Shown: positions 1 to 9,740, counted from the first letter of the stretch. The stretch is 64,000 nt of DNA from Pseudomonas floridensis (GCF_002087235.1 NZ_MUIO01000055.1:23326-87325); one strand, 5' to 3'. The notes: a model not told the origin generated them from the sequence alone. Program-made: numbers and translations.

Positions 1-165
1 ATTGGCGTGCTGATCACCGACCACAACGTTCGTGAGACGCTGGATATCTGTGAAACCGCCTATATTGTCAACGATGGGCAGCTGATTGCAGAAGGCGATG
101 CAGAAACCATTCTGGCAAACCAGTTGGTTAAAGAAGTCTATCTGGGTCACGAATTCCGCTTGTGA
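1..165 (+). CDS. lptB: LptB, LPS export ABC transporter ATPase (C-terminal fragment)
   Basis: The window opens inside this gene, so only the last 54 codons are visible. The fragment begins [10 protein letters not shown], which contains the ABC ATPase H-loop histidine, and ends HEFRL, the usual C-terminus of LptB. LptB is the cytoplasmic ATPase that powers LptFG and the Lpt bridge carrying lipopolysaccharide to the outer membrane. Its position just upstream of rpoN is the conserved gammaproteobacterial arrangement. The 5' part of the gene lies outside the window. Confidence 0.93.
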   Translation: MGVLITDHNVRETLDICETAYIVNDGQLIAEGDAETILANQLVKEVYLGHEFRL

Positions 166-210
166 TGGCTGCGTCTGGCGTTTTCAGGCCATCTACGTCC
201 AAGCAGCGTG

Positions 211-270
211 TTGACAACGCATTATTTGTCGTAACGCTCTAGGCAAACGCCATGCTTTCAGGCATATAAT
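211..270 (+). promoter_or_regulatory. Candidate sigma-70 promoter elements upstream of rpoN
   Basis: The 180-bp gap between lptB and rpoN contains a perfect TTGACA at 211-216 and a perfect TATAAT at 265-270. They are too far apart to form one promoter. Each has only a weak partner at normal spacing, so one or both may mark separate weak starts. This is read by eye only. Confidence 0.35.
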
Positions 271-345
271 TTGCTTAAGTTGGCGTTTCGGCGCCTGTAG
301 TGGATGGCGCGTGTGCGCCGGCGAATAAGGTGTTTAGCCCCTGCC

Positions 346-1839
346 ATGAAACCATCGCTAGTCTTGAGAATGGGCCAGCAGCTGACGATGACACCGCAGC
401 TGCAACAGGCAATCCGCTTACTCCAGCTATCCACACTGGACCTCCAACAGGAGATCCAGGAGGCGCTGGAATCGAACCCCATGCTGGAACGCCAGGAAGA
501 AGGCGACGACTTCGACAACTCCGATCCACTGGCCGACAACATCGAACAAAAGCCCAACCCCGACGTTCAGGAACCGACCTATCAGGAGTCTGCGCCCACC
601 GTAGACAACCTTGAAGATGGCGAATGGAACGAGCGCATTCCCAACGAACTGCCGGTCGACACCGCCTGGGAAGACATCTACCAGACCAGCGCCAGCAGCC
701 TGCCCAGCAACGACGATGACGAATGGGACTTCACCACGCGCACATCCGTTGGCGAGAGCCTGCAAAGCCACCTGCTCTGGCAGCTCAATGTGGCCCCGAT
801 GTCGGACACCGACCGCCTGATTGCCGTCACGCTGATCGACTGCATCAACAATCAGGGCTACCTCGACGAAAGCCTCGAAGAAATTCTCGACTCCTTCGAT
901 CCCGAGCTGGATATCGAGCTCGACGAGATCGAAGCCGTTCTGCATCGCATCCAGCAGTTCGAGCCGGCCGGTATCGGCGCCCGCACCCTGTCCGAATGCC
1001 TGTTGCTGCAATTGCGCCAGTTGCCAGCGAAGACGCCCTGGCTGAGCGAAGCACAGCGTCTGGTCACCGATTACATCGACCTGTTGGGCAGCCGCGATTA
1101 CGGGCAGCTCATGCGCCGCATGAAGATCAAGGAAGACGAGCTTCGCCAGGTCATCGAACTGGTGCAGAGCCTGAATCCAAGACCCGGCTCACAGATCGAA
1201 TCCACGGAAGCCGAGTACGTCATCCCTGACGTGATCGTGCGCAAGGACAACGAGCGCTGGCTGGTCGAGCTCAATCAGGAATCGGTCCCGCGCCTGCGCG
1301 TCAACCCGCAGTACGCAGGCTTCGTGCGCCGCGCCGATACCAGCGCCGACAACACGTTCATGCGCAACCAGTTGCAGGAAGCCCGCTGGTTCATAAAGAG
1401 CCTGCAGAGCCGCAACGAAACACTGATGAAAGTGGCCACCCAGATCGTCGAGCATCAGCGCGGCTTCCTTGAATACGGCGACGAAGCCATGAAACCGCTG
1501 GTCCTGCACGACATCGCCGAAGCGGTTGGTATGCACGAATCGACGATTTCCCGCGTGACCACCCAGAAGTTCATGCACACGCCACGCGGTATTTACGAGC
1601 TGAAATACTTCTTTTCCAGCCACGTCAGTACCTCGGAAGGCGGTGAATGCTCATCCACGGCAATCCGCGCAATCATCAAAAAACTGGTTGCCGCCGAAAA
1701 TCAGAAAAAGCCGTTGAGTGATAGCAAGATCGCTGGTTTACTGGAGGCACAAGGCATTCAAGTAGCCCGTCGCACAGTCGCCAAGTACCGCGAATCTCTT
1801 GGCATTGCGCCATCCAGTGAGCGCAAGCGGCTGATGTGA
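346..1839 (+). CDS. rpoN: RNA polymerase sigma-54 factor RpoN
   Basis: This 497-residue protein is the alternative sigma factor that recognises -24/-12 promoters and needs AAA+ activators. In Pseudomonas it controls nitrogen use, motility and, in plant pathogens, type III secretion. The N-terminus (residues 1-50) is the glutamine-rich activator-responsive region I, followed by an acidic region II. The core-binding and DNA-binding parts follow, with the RpoN box [10 protein letters not shown] near the C-terminus. An open frame extends upstream to 304, but the ATG at 346 ([12 protein letters not shown]) gives the normal family start and length. It heads the conserved hpf-ptsN-rapZ-ptsO cluster. 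Confidence 0.97.
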   Translation: MKPSLVLRMGQQLTMTPQLQQAIRLLQLSTLDLQQEIQEALESNPMLERQEEGDDFDNSDPLADNIEQKPNPDVQEPTYQESAPTVDNLEDGEWNERIPNELPVDTAWEDIYQTSASSLPSNDDDEWDFTTRTSVGESLQSHLLWQLNVAPMSDTDRLIAVTLIDCINNQGYLDESLEEILDSFDPELDIELDEIEAVLHRIQQFEPAGIGARTLSECLLLQLRQLPAKTPWLSEAQRLVTDYIDLLGSRDYGQLMRRMKIKEDELRQVIELVQSLNPRPGSQIESTEAEYVIPDVIVRKDNERWLVELNQESVPRLRVNPQYAGFVRRADTSADNTFMRNQLQEARWFIKSLQSRNETLMKVATQIVEHQRGFLEYGDEAMKPLVLHDIAEAVGMHESTISRVTTQKFMHTPRGIYELKYFFSSHVSTSEGGECSSTAIRAIIKKLVAAENQKKPLSDSKIAGLLEAQGIQVARRTVAKYRESLGIAPSSERKRLM

Positions 1840-1914
1840 TGCAGGCCGAGCCACAGCGTTCCAGTGGCAGGCACCATGCCTGCCTCTTTATGCACTGGCA
1901 AAGGAGAAAGCTGT

Positions 1915-2223
1915 ATGCAAGTCAACATCAGTGGACACCAACTGGAAGTGACCAAGCCCCTTCGCGAATACGTTGAGCTCAAGCTCAAGAAGCTCGAAGG
2001 GCACTTTGACAAGATTACAAACGTGCAGGTCACGATGGCGGTCGAGAAACTGAAGCAGAAGATCGAAGCCACGCTGCATATCCACGGTGGAGAGGTAGTT
2101 GCCAATGCTGAACATGACGACATGTACGCGGCCATCGACCTGCTCACTGACAAGCTCGACAGACAATTGCTCAAGCATAAGGAAAAGCAGCAAAGTATCC
2201 TCAAGGGTGCAACCGCTCGCTGA
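1915..2223 (+). CDS. hpf: Ribosome hibernation promoting factor HPF
   Basis: This 102-residue protein starts MQVNISGHQLEVT and belongs to the HPF/YfiA family. The family binds the 30S subunit near the decoding centre and silences or dimerises ribosomes in stationary phase. The length matches the short HPF type, with no C-terminal dimerisation extension. The ATG at 1915 follows a good AAGGAG ribosome site, so it is preferred to upstream codons. It lies 75 bp after rpoN and 12 bp before ptsN, the classic rpoN-linked position. Confidence 0.95.
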   Translation: MQVNISGHQLEVTKPLREYVELKLKKLEGHFDKITNVQVTMAVEKLKQKIEATLHIHGGEVVANAEHDDMYAAIDLLTDKLDRQLLKHKEKQQSILKGATAR

Positions 2224-2235
2224 CACTCATCACAC

Positions 2236-2700
2236 ATGATCCGACTTGAAGAAATCCTGACCCCCGGCCGTTCTGAAGTGAACGTGCCGGGCGGCAGCAA
2301 GAAAAGCGTACTCGAACATATTGCCCGACTGATTGGCCGCGAAGTATCGGGGCTTGATTGGGAAACAGTATTCAAAGCCCTCGTCGCCCGTGAAAAACTT
2401 GGCTCCACCGGTTTTGGCGATGGTATTGCCATCCCTCACTGCCGTCTTGCCACCTGTGGCGAGCCTGTCAGTGCCGTCATTCATCTCAACGATTCCGTAG
2501 ACTTCGATGCCATCGACGGCGCGCCTGTCGATTTGCTGTTCGTGCTGCTGGTCCCCGAGGCTGCCACAGACAAGCATCTGGAGCTGCTGCGCCAGATCGC
2601 CAGCATGCTTGATTCCAAGGATGTCCGGACACGCCTGCGCAGCGCCAAGACCAATGAAGCGCTCTATCAAGTGGTGCTAGACGTGCAGAACGGCAACTGA
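2236..2700 (+). CDS. ptsN: Nitrogen PTS EIIA protein PtsN
   Basis: This 154-residue EIIA-Ntr protein is the last phosphoacceptor of the nitrogen-related phosphotransferase chain (PtsP to PtsO to PtsN). It does not carry sugar but regulates other proteins through its phosphorylation state. The phosphorylated histidine is H68 in the motif GIAIPHCR. The length and the full PTS_EIIA type 2 fold pattern are normal. It sits 12 bp after hpf, and rapZ starts 2 bp after its stop, so the cluster is probably co-transcribed. ptsP is not in this window. Confidence 0.96.
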   Translation: MIRLEEILTPGRSEVNVPGGSKKSVLEHIARLIGREVSGLDWETVFKALVAREKLGSTGFGDGIAIPHCRLATCGEPVSAVIHLNDSVDFDAIDGAPVDLLFVLLVPEAATDKHLELLRQIASMLDSKDVRTRLRSAKTNEALYQVVLDVQNGN

Positions 2701-2702
2701 CC

Positions 2703-3560
2703 ATGCGCATGATCATCGTGAGTGGCCGCTCCGGCTCGGGTAAAAGCACTGCGCTCGACGTGCTGGAAGACAACGGTTTCTACTGTGTCGATAACCTGCC
2801 TGCCGGGTTGCTTCCGGAGCTTGCCGAACGCGCACTGATCAATACCGAGCTGGCCGAACCGCTGCTGGCGGTCTCTATCGATGCCCGCAACCTGCCAAGC
2901 CACCTGACCCGCTTCCCGGCGATGCTGGATGAAGTGCGGGCACGCAATATTCAGTGTGACGTTCTGTATCTGGATGCCGACGAAGCCACTCTGCTCAAGC
3001 GCTTTTCCGAGACACGACGCCGCCACCCTTTGAGCACATCGGATCGCTCATTAGCCGAAGCGATACGTGACGAAAGCACCCTGCTGGGGCCGATCATCGA
3101 CCTGGCCGACCTCAAGATCAACACCACTCACCTGAACCTTTATCAGCTTCGCGATACCCTCAAACTGCGCTTGCTGAACAAGCCGGAACCAGGCACTGCG
3201 TTTCTGATCGAGTCCTTCGGTTTCAAGCGCGGCATGCCGGTCGATGCGGATCTGGTGTTCGATGTGCGCTGCCTGCCCAATCCGTACTGGAAGCCTGAAC
3301 TGCGCGATCACTCGGGCCTCGAGCAGCCAGTCATCGACTACCTTGCCGCGCAGCCTGATGTGGAAGAAATGTTTCAGGACATCTCTTCCTACCTCAACAA
3401 GTGGCTGCCTCGTTTCGCGGCCAGCAATCGCTCTTACGTGACCATCGCCATCGGCTGCACCGGCGGACATCACCGCTCCGTCTACCTGACTGAGCGATTG
3501 GGTCAGGTCTTGCAACAATCACTCAAGAACGTTCAGGTTCGCCACCGCGACCTCAGCTGA
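2703..3560 (+). CDS. rapZ: RNase adapter protein / nucleotide-binding protein RapZ
   Basis: This 285-residue P-loop protein has Walker A GRSGSGKS at residues 8-15 and the conserved C-terminal stretch [12 protein letters not shown]. In enterobacteria RapZ delivers the sRNA GlmZ to RNase E and so controls glucosamine-6-phosphate synthase. Whether it does the same in Pseudomonas, where that sRNA pair is not known, is not settled by the sequence. It begins 2 bp after ptsN and ends 16 bp before ptsO, which supports operon expression. Confidence 0.95.
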   Translation: MRMIIVSGRSGSGKSTALDVLEDNGFYCVDNLPAGLLPELAERALINTELAEPLLAVSIDARNLPSHLTRFPAMLDEVRARNIQCDVLYLDADEATLLKRFSETRRRHPLSTSDRSLAEAIRDESTLLGPIIDLADLKINTTHLNLYQLRDTLKLRLLNKPEPGTAFLIESFGFKRGMPVDADLVFDVRCLPNPYWKPELRDHSGLEQPVIDYLAAQPDVEEMFQDISSYLNKWLPRFAASNRSYVTIAIGCTGGHHRSVYLTERLGQVLQQSLKNVQVRHRDLS

Positions 3561-3576
3561 AAGGATCTTCTCTGCG

Positions 3577-3849
3577 ATGCCCGCTCGTCAAATCACCATC
3601 ATCAACAAACTGGGCCTGCATGCCCGCGCAGCCGCCAAGTTCGTTGGGGTAGCAGGCAAGTTTCCCTGCCAGATCCGCGTTGGCCGCTCGCCGGACAGCA
3701 TGGTCGACGGCAAGAGCATCATGGCCGTGATGATGCTGGCCGCCGGCAAAGGCACCGAGATCCACTTGCTGACCGAGGGCGAAGGCGAACAGGACGCGCT
3801 GGATGGACTGGTCGAGCTGATCAACAACAAGTTTGACGAAGGCGAATGA
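3577..3849 (+). CDS. ptsO: Nitrogen PTS phosphocarrier protein NPr (PtsO)
   Basis: This 90-residue HPr-family protein passes phosphate from PtsP to PtsN. The active histidine is H15 in KLGLHARAA, and the conserved serine region SMVDGKSIM lies near residue 47. An AAAGGA ribosome site precedes the ATG. It is the last gene of the rpoN cluster and converges on the ZIP transporter gene, with a GC-rich hairpin between them. Confidence 0.96.
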   Translation: MPARQITIINKLGLHARAAAKFVGVAGKFPCQIRVGRSPDSMVDGKSIMAVMMLAAGKGTEIHLLTEGEGEQDALDGLVELINNKFDEGE

Positions 3850-3857
3850 CCGCTACC

Positions 3858-3883
3858 CGGCGCTGACACTCAGACCAGCGCCG
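3858..3883. terminator. Hairpin between convergent ptsO and ZIP gene
   Basis: An 8-bp inverted repeat (CGGCGCTG / CAGCGCCG) has a 10-base loop that includes the stop codon of the ZIP gene. It lies between two convergent genes and could slow transcription from either side. There is no U-tract, so it is not a textbook intrinsic terminator. Confidence 0.45.
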
Positions 3884-4757
3884 TATCCATCACCATCATC
3901 AGGCAGAATCCTGCTATCAAGCCCAGGCTGGCAATTTTGTTATGCCCGTTGAGCCGTGACTCCGGAATGATTTCATGGGTCACCACCAACAGCATCGCAC
4001 CTGCAGCCAGCGCCAGACCAAACGGCAATATCGGCTCAGCGATGGCTACCAGCCAGGCGCCCAGCAGCGCGAACAGCGGCTCGACCAGTCCGGACGCTGC
4101 GCCAATCAGGAAAGCCCTGACCCGCGACATGCCGGCACCTGCCAACACCATGGCGATCACCAGCCCCTCAGGCACATCCTGCAAGGCAATGCCGATCGCC
4201 AGACTGTCGGCTTCCGACAAGCCACCGCCCGCCGAGACGCCAATCGCCATGCCTTCCGGAATGTTGTGCGCCACGATGGCAATCACGAACAGCCAGATAC
4301 GCGGCGCGATGGCTGGACGATCATGCGCGATGTTCGACTGTGCGCCTTGAGAAACGCTGTAATCCACGGCGAACAGGCCCAACGCTCCCATCACGATTCC
4401 CAGACTGATGAGACCGCCAGCGCCCCACGGCGTCAGCCCCAGACCTTCAGCAGCGTCCAGACCCGGCACGATCAGTGAGAACGCCGTCGCCGCCAGCATC
4501 ACACCAGCACCGAACCCCAGCAAGCCGTCGGACACCATGATCGGCATCTTGCGGATCACCAGCACCGGCACTGCGCCCAGAGCAGTCCCCAGCGCGCAAA
4601 TGGCACCGCCCTCCAGCGCCCTTAGCAGGCGAGGCTCAAGATTCAGCCACGCAAGGCCTTGAGCCACCAGTAACGCCATACCCGCCAGGAGCAGCACGGT
4701 CCCCACTGCCAGACGAAACAACCGGACACTGCTGATCGCGAGTATTTCAGAACGCAT
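3870..4757 (-). CDS. ZIP family metal transporter
   Basis: This 295-residue inner-membrane protein has about eight hydrophobic segments and the two ZIP-family metal-site motifs: HNIPEGMAIGVS in one helix and ALQDVPEGLVIA in the next. ZIP proteins import divalent metals such as Zn, Fe or Mn into the cytoplasm. It lies directly downstream of sodA on the same strand, as its homologue does in P. aeruginosa. A role in supplying Mn or Fe is plausible, but the substrate cannot be read from the sequence. Confidence 0.88.
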   Translation of the reverse strand: MRSEILAISSVRLFRLAVGTVLLLAGMALLVAQGLAWLNLEPRLLRALEGGAICALGTALGAVPVLVIRKMPIMVSDGLLGFGAGVMLAATAFSLIVPGLDAAEGLGLTPWGAGGLISLGIVMGALGLFAVDYSVSQGAQSNIAHDRPAIAPRIWLFVIAIVAHNIPEGMAIGVSAGGGLSEADSLAIGIALQDVPEGLVIAMVLAGAGMSRVRAFLIGAASGLVEPLFALLGAWLVAIAEPILPFGLALAAGAMLLVVTHEIIPESRLNGHNKIASLGLIAGFCLMMVMDTALV

Positions 4758-4785
4758 AAACGGCCTTAGATCGTGTTGAGGAAGA

Positions 4786-5397
4786 TCAGGCCAGTGCGGC
4801 TTGATAGCGCCGGGACACTTCGTCCCAATTGATCACGTTGTAGAACGCGTTGATGTATTCCGGACGGCGGTTCTGATAGCGTAGGTAGTACGCGTGCTCC
4901 CATACGTCGAGGCCGAGAATCGGCGTGTTGCCATTCATCAACGGGCTGTCCTGATTGCCGCTGCTTTCCACCACCAGTTTCTTGTCCGCAGTAACGCTCA
5001 GCCACGCCCAGCCGCTGCCGAAACGTGTCAGTGCGGCCTTGGTGAACGCCTCCTTGAAGCTGTCGAAGCCGCCCAATTGGGTGTCGATGGCCTGAGCGAT
5101 CGCCCCGGTTGGCTGTCCGCCACCGCCCGGCACCATCACCTCCCAGAACAGCGAATGGTTGGCATGACCGCCGCCCTGATTGATGACCGCCGGACGCAGG
5201 TTTTCAGGCAGCTGCTTGACGCTGGCAACCAGCTTTTCGACAGGCCACTCGGCGTACTCGGTGCCTTCCACAGCGGCATTGAGATTATTGATGTAGGTCT
5301 GATGGTGCTTGGTGTAATGAATCTCCATGGTTTGCGCATCGATGTGCGGTTCCAGGGCATCGTAGGCGTAAGGCAGTGCGGGCAAGGTGTAAGGCAT
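4786..5397 (-). CDS. sodA: Superoxide dismutase, manganese type
   Basis: This 203-residue cytoplasmic enzyme dismutates superoxide to hydrogen peroxide and oxygen. The metal ligands are H27, H81, D164 and H168 (the last in DVWEHAYY). A Gln in GNQDSPLM, characteristic of Mn rather than Fe enzymes, supports the Mn call. Length is normal. The ATG lies 1 bp after the orfX stop and its ribosome site (GGAG) lies inside orfX, so translation is probably coupled. It is the last gene of a fagA-fumC-orfX-sodA operon. Confidence 0.96.
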   Translation of the reverse strand: MPYTLPALPYAYDALEPHIDAQTMEIHYTKHHQTYINNLNAAVEGTEYAEWPVEKLVASVKQLPENLRPAVINQGGGHANHSLFWEVMVPGGGGQPTGAIAQAIDTQLGGFDSFKEAFTKAALTRFGSGWAWLSVTADKKLVVESSGNQDSPLMNGNTPILGLDVWEHAYYLRYQNRRPEYINAFYNVINWDEVSRRYQAALA

Positions 5398-5398
5398 A

Positions 5399-5860
5399 TC
5401 AATGTGCTCCGTAAAAAAGGCCGGGAGTGGCTGCTGAATCGCGCTGCAACGAAGAACGGGTGTGTTCGCCGCTGCTGTTCAGGAGTCGATGAGTGCGGGG
5501 GTATTCACCGTGTTCACTGATGAAGCCCAACAGCTCGGCATAGGTTTTACTGCTGTGCCGCAGGGCCGCCTGACGCAAGGCTGGCGGCAGACGCGTGTCC
5601 TGCATGGTGCGCAAAAGATGTTGATGGATGGCGCACAGGTATTCGGCGCTTTCTTCCGGCTGACCCAGGCTCAGGTGCAGGTCTGCCAGGTTGTGATGAG
5701 AAATCACACAGGCCGCGACGGCTTCGTCGGCATCCGCCCAGCGCTCGAACAGCACTTGCGCCAGCGCCAGTGCCTGGAGGTACAGCTCGCGGGCTTCGAC
5801 CCATTCGCCGAGATTGAAACAGCGATTGGCCTGTTCAATGGTACGTTTCCAATGCTGCAT
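5399..5860 (-). CDS. TPR-like protein of the sodA operon (orfX)
   Basis: This 153-residue protein looks all-alpha and TPR-like, with patterns such as [14 protein letters not shown] and [16 protein letters not shown]. It matches the position and size of orfX between fumC and sodA in the P. aeruginosa iron-regulated operon. No enzyme motif is visible and its function is unknown. A perfect GGAGGT ribosome site precedes the ATG. The C-terminal 35 residues look unstructured. Confidence 0.85.
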   Translation of the reverse strand: MQHWKRTIEQANRCFNLGEWVEARELYLQALALAQVLFERWADADEAVAACVISHHNLADLHLSLGQPEESAEYLCAIHQHLLRTMQDTRLPPALRQAALRHSSKTYAELLGFISEHGEYPRTHRLLNSSGEHTRSSLQRDSAATPGLFYGAH

Positions 5861-5892
5861 GACCTACCTCCAGGAGTGTTGGACGGACGGAA

Positions 5893-7269
5893 TCAGAGGC
5901 CGCCAGCGGTGAGTTTTTCGGGGTTGAGCAACACGTCCAGCTGGCTGCGCTGCAAGTCCGTATGCTCAAGCGCAACGTCGATCACCGGACGCCCTTCCTG
6001 GTAAGCCTTCTTGGCGATTTCAGCCGCCTTCTGATAGCCGATGATCGGGTTGAGCGCCGTCACCAGGATTGGATTGCGCGACAAGGCTTCCTTGAGCTTG
6101 CCTTCGTTGACCTTGAAGCTGGCAATGGCTTTGTCGGCCAGCAGGCGACTGGCATTGGCCAACAGCTCGATGCTGCTGAGCAGGTTCTGGGCAATGATCG
6201 GCAACATCACGTTCAATTCAAAATTACCGGACTGGCCCGCCACGGTGATGGTCGAGTCGTTGCCGATCACCTGCGCGGCAACCATGGCGGTAGCTTCCGG
6301 AATCACCGGATTGACCTTGCCAGGCATGATCGAAGAGCCCGGTTGCAGCGCTTCCAGCTCAATTTCGCCCAGACCTGCCAGCGGACCGGAATTCATCCAG
6401 CGCAGATCATTGGCGATTTTCATCAATGAAACGGCGGTGGCCTTGAGCTGGCCGGAAACGGCCACAGCGGTGTCTTGCGAGCCGATCAGCGCAAACAGGT
6501 CTTTGCCCTGAGTGAACGTGACGCCGGTTGACGAGCTCAAGTGCGCGCTGAAACGCACGGCAAACTCGGGATGCGCATTGATGCCGGTCCCGACCGCGGT
6601 ACCGCCTTGCGCCAAGGCTTGCAGACTAGGCTGCAACCCCTGCAAGTGCTCAATGTTGGCGCGAATCTGTTGCGTCCAGCCATTGAGCACCTGACTCATG
6701 CGCACCGGCATGGCGTCCATCAGATGCGTGCGACCGGTCTTGACGAAAGCGTGCACCTGGACCGCTTTGTGCTCGGTCACCTGGACCAGATGATTCAACG
6801 CAGGCAGCAATTGCTCGTGCAGCGCCAACGCGGCGCTGACGTGAATGGTCGTCGGAATGATGTCGTTGCTGCTCTGTCCGCAATTGACGTGATCGTTGGG
6901 GTTTACCGGCTCTCCCAGAATGCGGCTGGCCAGCGTGGCAATCACCTCATTGGCGTTCATGTTGGTGCTGGTGCCAGACCCGGTCTGGAAGATGTCCACC
7001 GGAAAATGCGCCATGAAGTCGCCGTCCAGTAGCTGATCGACCGCGCCGACTATCGCCCTGCTCTGCCCTTCACTGATTTGCTTCAGCTCCAGGTTGGCCT
7101 GAGCCGCAGCTGCCTTGGCTAACAACAACGCCCGAATGAATTGCCGGGGCATGCGTTGGTGGCTGATCGGGAAGTTATCCACCGCTCGCTGAGTCTGCGC
7201 GCCATACAGAGCGTCGGCCGGCACCTGCAATGGGCCCATGCTGTCGCGTTCGATCCGGGTATTACTCAT
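5893..7269 (-). CDS. fumC: Class II fumarate hydratase FumC
   Basis: This 458-residue enzyme hydrates fumarate to malate and needs no iron-sulfur cluster, so it replaces class I fumarases under iron limitation or superoxide stress. The lyase signature GSSIMPGKVNP is present. The start MSNTRIERDSMG at 7269 is chosen over upstream in-frame codons because it gives the normal length and overlaps the fagA stop by 8 bases (ATGAGTAA). Co-expression with sodA fits a joint response to low iron. Confidence 0.96.
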   Translation of the reverse strand: MSNTRIERDSMGPLQVPADALYGAQTQRAVDNFPISHQRMPRQFIRALLLAKAAAAQANLELKQISEGQSRAIVGAVDQLLDGDFMAHFPVDIFQTGSGTSTNMNANEVIATLASRILGEPVNPNDHVNCGQSSNDIIPTTIHVSAALALHEQLLPALNHLVQVTEHKAVQVHAFVKTGRTHLMDAMPVRMSQVLNGWTQQIRANIEHLQGLQPSLQALAQGGTAVGTGINAHPEFAVRFSAHLSSSTGVTFTQGKDLFALIGSQDTAVAVSGQLKATAVSLMKIANDLRWMNSGPLAGLGEIELEALQPGSSIMPGKVNPVIPEATAMVAAQVIGNDSTITVAGQSGNFELNVMLPIIAQNLLSSIELLANASRLLADKAIASFKVNEGKLKEALSRNPILVTALNPIIGYQKAAEIAKKAYQEGRPVIDVALEHTDLQRSQLDVLLNPEKLTAGGL

Positions 7270-7657
7270 CGCAATGTCCTTGCACCAGTTCAGAGGGAGA
7301 AATCGAGGGCTGCAGCACGCATGAGGCCAATTGGCGGACACAGACCTCCCAGCGCTGACGACGGGCCGGCGTGGAAGCGAGCGCCTCGACATCGCGCAAC
7401 GGGCGCCAGGCCTGATCCAGACACAGGCACCGCCAGTGCCACGGCAACGCAGTGTCGCGCGCCGTGTCCATCAGCAGGCGAAAAGAGCTTTCAGCGATCA
7501 TGGCCTGAGGCGTGGCGGTGAATCGCGCCAGATAACGTCCCTCGGCGAGGTAATGCTCGATCAGGCGCGGCTCGTCAGGTTCAAGCGCGCAACGAATCCG
7601 CAGACTCAATCCACGCCAGTTTTCCAGGTAAGGCAGCTCGTGCTGAAAGGATCCCAT
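7262..7657 (-). CDS. fagA: Fur-associated protein FagA
   Basis: This 131-residue protein has no recognisable enzyme motif. It occupies the position of fagA, the first gene of the P. aeruginosa fagA-fumC-orfX-sodA operon. It starts just downstream of a Fur-type operator, and its stop overlaps the fumC start in ATGAGTAA. Its biochemical function is unknown. Confidence 0.85.
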   Translation of the reverse strand: MGSFQHELPYLENWRGLSLRIRCALEPDEPRLIEHYLAEGRYLARFTATPQAMIAESSFRLLMDTARDTALPWHWRCLCLDQAWRPLRDVEALASTPARRQRWEVCVRQLASCVLQPSISPSELVQGHCDE

Positions 7658-7673
7658 GACTGCATCTCAATTA

Positions 7674-7692
7674 TGAAATGAGATTCATTATT
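7674..7692 (-). promoter_or_regulatory. Fur box upstream of the fagA-fumC-orfX-sodA operon
   Basis: The plus-strand sequence tgaaatgagattcattatt lies 17 bp upstream of the fagA start. Read on the minus strand it agrees with the 19-bp Fur consensus at about 12 of 19 positions by my count. Similar half-sites (aatgag, attcat) flank it, as in overlapping Fur sites. The inference is that iron-loaded Fur represses the operon. Confidence 0.75.
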
Positions 7693-7942
7693 GAATGAGA
7701 TCGAGAATCAAAACAAGAGCACTGCTGGATTTGTGAACGGAGGAGAGGATCACGTGAAGAGGGTCAGATGCGTATCACTGCGGGTTGCGCGTGCGTTTTG
7801 ACTGGCAAGGAGGACGGGTACGTTCAACTGATTGCGTACCGAGCGGGAAGAACTTTCCGCGAAAGCGCCGGTATGTCCGCCGATCAAGCCCCGCGCCTGA
7901 ACACAGGCTTCGCCCCCCCAAAAGACTTATGCAGCTCTCAGC

Positions 7943-8202
7943 AACTTGTTCGGGAAGAGGCCCGTGCAGGCGCTGGAAATGCGGCGTTTTGATAAAGCCT
8001 TCGCGGAAGAGTCCGCTCCCACAGCCTCACGACGGAGCGCCGCACCCGACTGAGTGGGGGCGAACTTGTTCGGGAAGAGGCCCGTGCAGGCGCTGGAAAT
8101 GCCGCGTTTTGATAAGGCCTTCGCGGACGAGTTGGCTCCCACAGCCTCACGACGAAGCGCCGTACCTGATTGCGTGGGAGCGAACTTGTTCGCGAAGAGG
8201 CC
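7943..8202. repeat. 120-bp tandem repeat of REP-like units
   Basis: The unit beginning aacttgttcgggaagagg starts at 7943, recurs at 8063 and begins a third time at 8183, giving an exact period of 120 bp. The first two copies are nearly identical. The third keeps only about 20 bp (aacttgttcgcgaagaggcc). Each unit contains the short palindromic core common in Pseudomonas REP elements (gggagcgaacttgttcgcg). The 629-bp gap between fagA and pmbA otherwise holds no gene; small open frames across it follow the repeat and are not supported. Confidence 0.85.
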
Positions 8203-8286
8203 GGAACCTTCAATCGCGACTCACCGTTTGAAATACAAATTTGGCGAAAAGGAGCACACCTACCATTTCACAAAAACAGGTGTCAA

Positions 8287-9633
8287 TCAGCTGCCCGCCA
8301 CGGTCATGCGCTCGATCAGGACCGAACCTGTGCGAATGTTGCTGCGCAATTCGAGATCGCTGCCAACGGCGACGATCTGCTTGAACATGTCGCGCATGTT
8401 GCCGGCAATGGTCACTTCCTGAACCGGGAATTGAATCTCGCCATTCTCGACCCAGAAACCTGCCGCACCGCGCGAATAGTCGCCGGTGACCATGTTCAAA
8501 CCACTGCCCATCAACTCGGTGACCAGCAAGCCGCGCCCCATGCGCCGGATCAGCGCGTCCTGATCTTCGGTGCCGTGGCTGACAAACAGATTGTGCACAC
8601 CACCGGCATTGGCGGTACTCGGCATGCCTAACTTGCGGCCGGAATAGGTGCTCAGCACGTAGGACACCAGATCACCCTTCTCCACGAATGGCTTGGCATA
8701 GGTCGCAAGGCCATCGCTGTCGAACGCCGAACTGCCCATGGCGCGCATCAGGTGCGGGCGCTCGTCGATGGTCATCCATTCGGGAAACAGCCGCTGGCCG
8801 AGTGAGTCCAGCAGGAACGAGGACTTGCGATACAGCGTGCCACCGGAAATTGCCCCGAGGAAGCTGCCGAACAGGCCACCGGCCAGCTCAGCGGAGAACA
8901 ATACAGGCACTTCACAGGTTGGAACGGGACGCGCACCCAGTCGGCTCGCCGCACGCTGCGCGGCCTTGCGACCTATGGACTCCGCATCCGCCAGCAACTG
9001 GCCCTGACGGTTCACGTCGTACCAATAGTCGCGCTGCATCTGGCCTTCGCCTTCGGCAATCATGACGCAACTGAGGCTGTGCCGGGTCGAGGCGTAACCG
9101 CCGATGAAACCATTGCTGTTGCCGTACACGCGGCAACCCTGGTGAGTATTGAGCGTGGTGCCGTCGGCGTTCTTGATCCGGCTATCCTCGGCAAAGGCTG
9201 CCGCTTCACAGCTGAGAGCCTTCTCAATGGCCTGTTCGGGCGTGATGTCCCACGCGTGATAGAGATCAAAATCCAGATTTTCCTTGGCCATCAGAGCGGC
9301 ATCCGCCAGCCCGGAGCTTTCATCCTCGGAGGTATGCTCGGCAATGGCCAGCGCAGCGGCAACCGTTTCACGGATCGCATCGGCACCGGTGGCCGAGGTG
9401 CTGGCGGAGCCTTTGCGCTGCCCCACATAGAGCGTGATACCGAAGCCCTGATCGCGATTGAACTCGACCGTTTCGACTTCGCGCTGACGCACCGAGGTCG
9501 ACAGTCCCTGCTCCAGCGATACCGCGACTTCACAGGCGCTGGCGCCCTGACGCCTGGCTTCGGCAATGATCTGCTCGACCTGTTCCTGCAGTTCGGGCAA
9601 GGCCTGGGGGCCGACGCTTTGGGATGCACTCAT
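8287..9633 (-). CDS. pmbA: TldE/PmbA, metalloprotease partner subunit
   Basis: This 448-residue member of the TldD/PmbA family forms a heterodimer with TldD that degrades unfolded peptides and, in enterobacteria, matures microcin B17 and degrades CcdA. As expected for TldE, it lacks the HExxxH zinc motif found in TldD. The start MSASQSVGPQALPE at 9633 is preferred; five residues upstream would be an extension with no clear ribosome site. It is divergent from darP, and tldD lies just beyond, the usual neighbourhood. Confidence 0.94.
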   Translation of the reverse strand: MSASQSVGPQALPELQEQVEQIIAEARRQGASACEVAVSLEQGLSTSVRQREVETVEFNRDQGFGITLYVGQRKGSASTSATGADAIRETVAAALAIAEHTSEDESSGLADAALMAKENLDFDLYHAWDITPEQAIEKALSCEAAAFAEDSRIKNADGTTLNTHQGCRVYGNSNGFIGGYASTRHSLSCVMIAEGEGQMQRDYWYDVNRQGQLLADAESIGRKAAQRAASRLGARPVPTCEVPVLFSAELAGGLFGSFLGAISGGTLYRKSSFLLDSLGQRLFPEWMTIDERPHLMRAMGSSAFDSDGLATYAKPFVEKGDLVSYVLSTYSGRKLGMPSTANAGGVHNLFVSHGTEDQDALIRRMGRGLLVTELMGSGLNMVTGDYSRGAAGFWVENGEIQFPVQEVTIAGNMRDMFKQIVAVGSDLELRSNIRTGSVLIERMTVAGS

Positions 9634-9740
9634 GACTTTCTCCATCAAATTCTGCTTTCGGCACAGGCCGAATACCGACCGGGCCGGACAAGCGGCCCCC
9701 GACTGGTTATCATGGCGGCGTTTCTTTGCGGACTGCCCCC

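Noticed and set aside
7768..7992. Small open frame of 74 codons upstream of pmbA
   Set aside because: It runs into the REP repeats, has no ribosome site of note and no recognisable protein pattern.
7943..8202. CRISPR array
   Set aside because: The spacing is exactly 120 bp with the whole unit repeated, not short repeats with unique spacers, and no cas gene is present.
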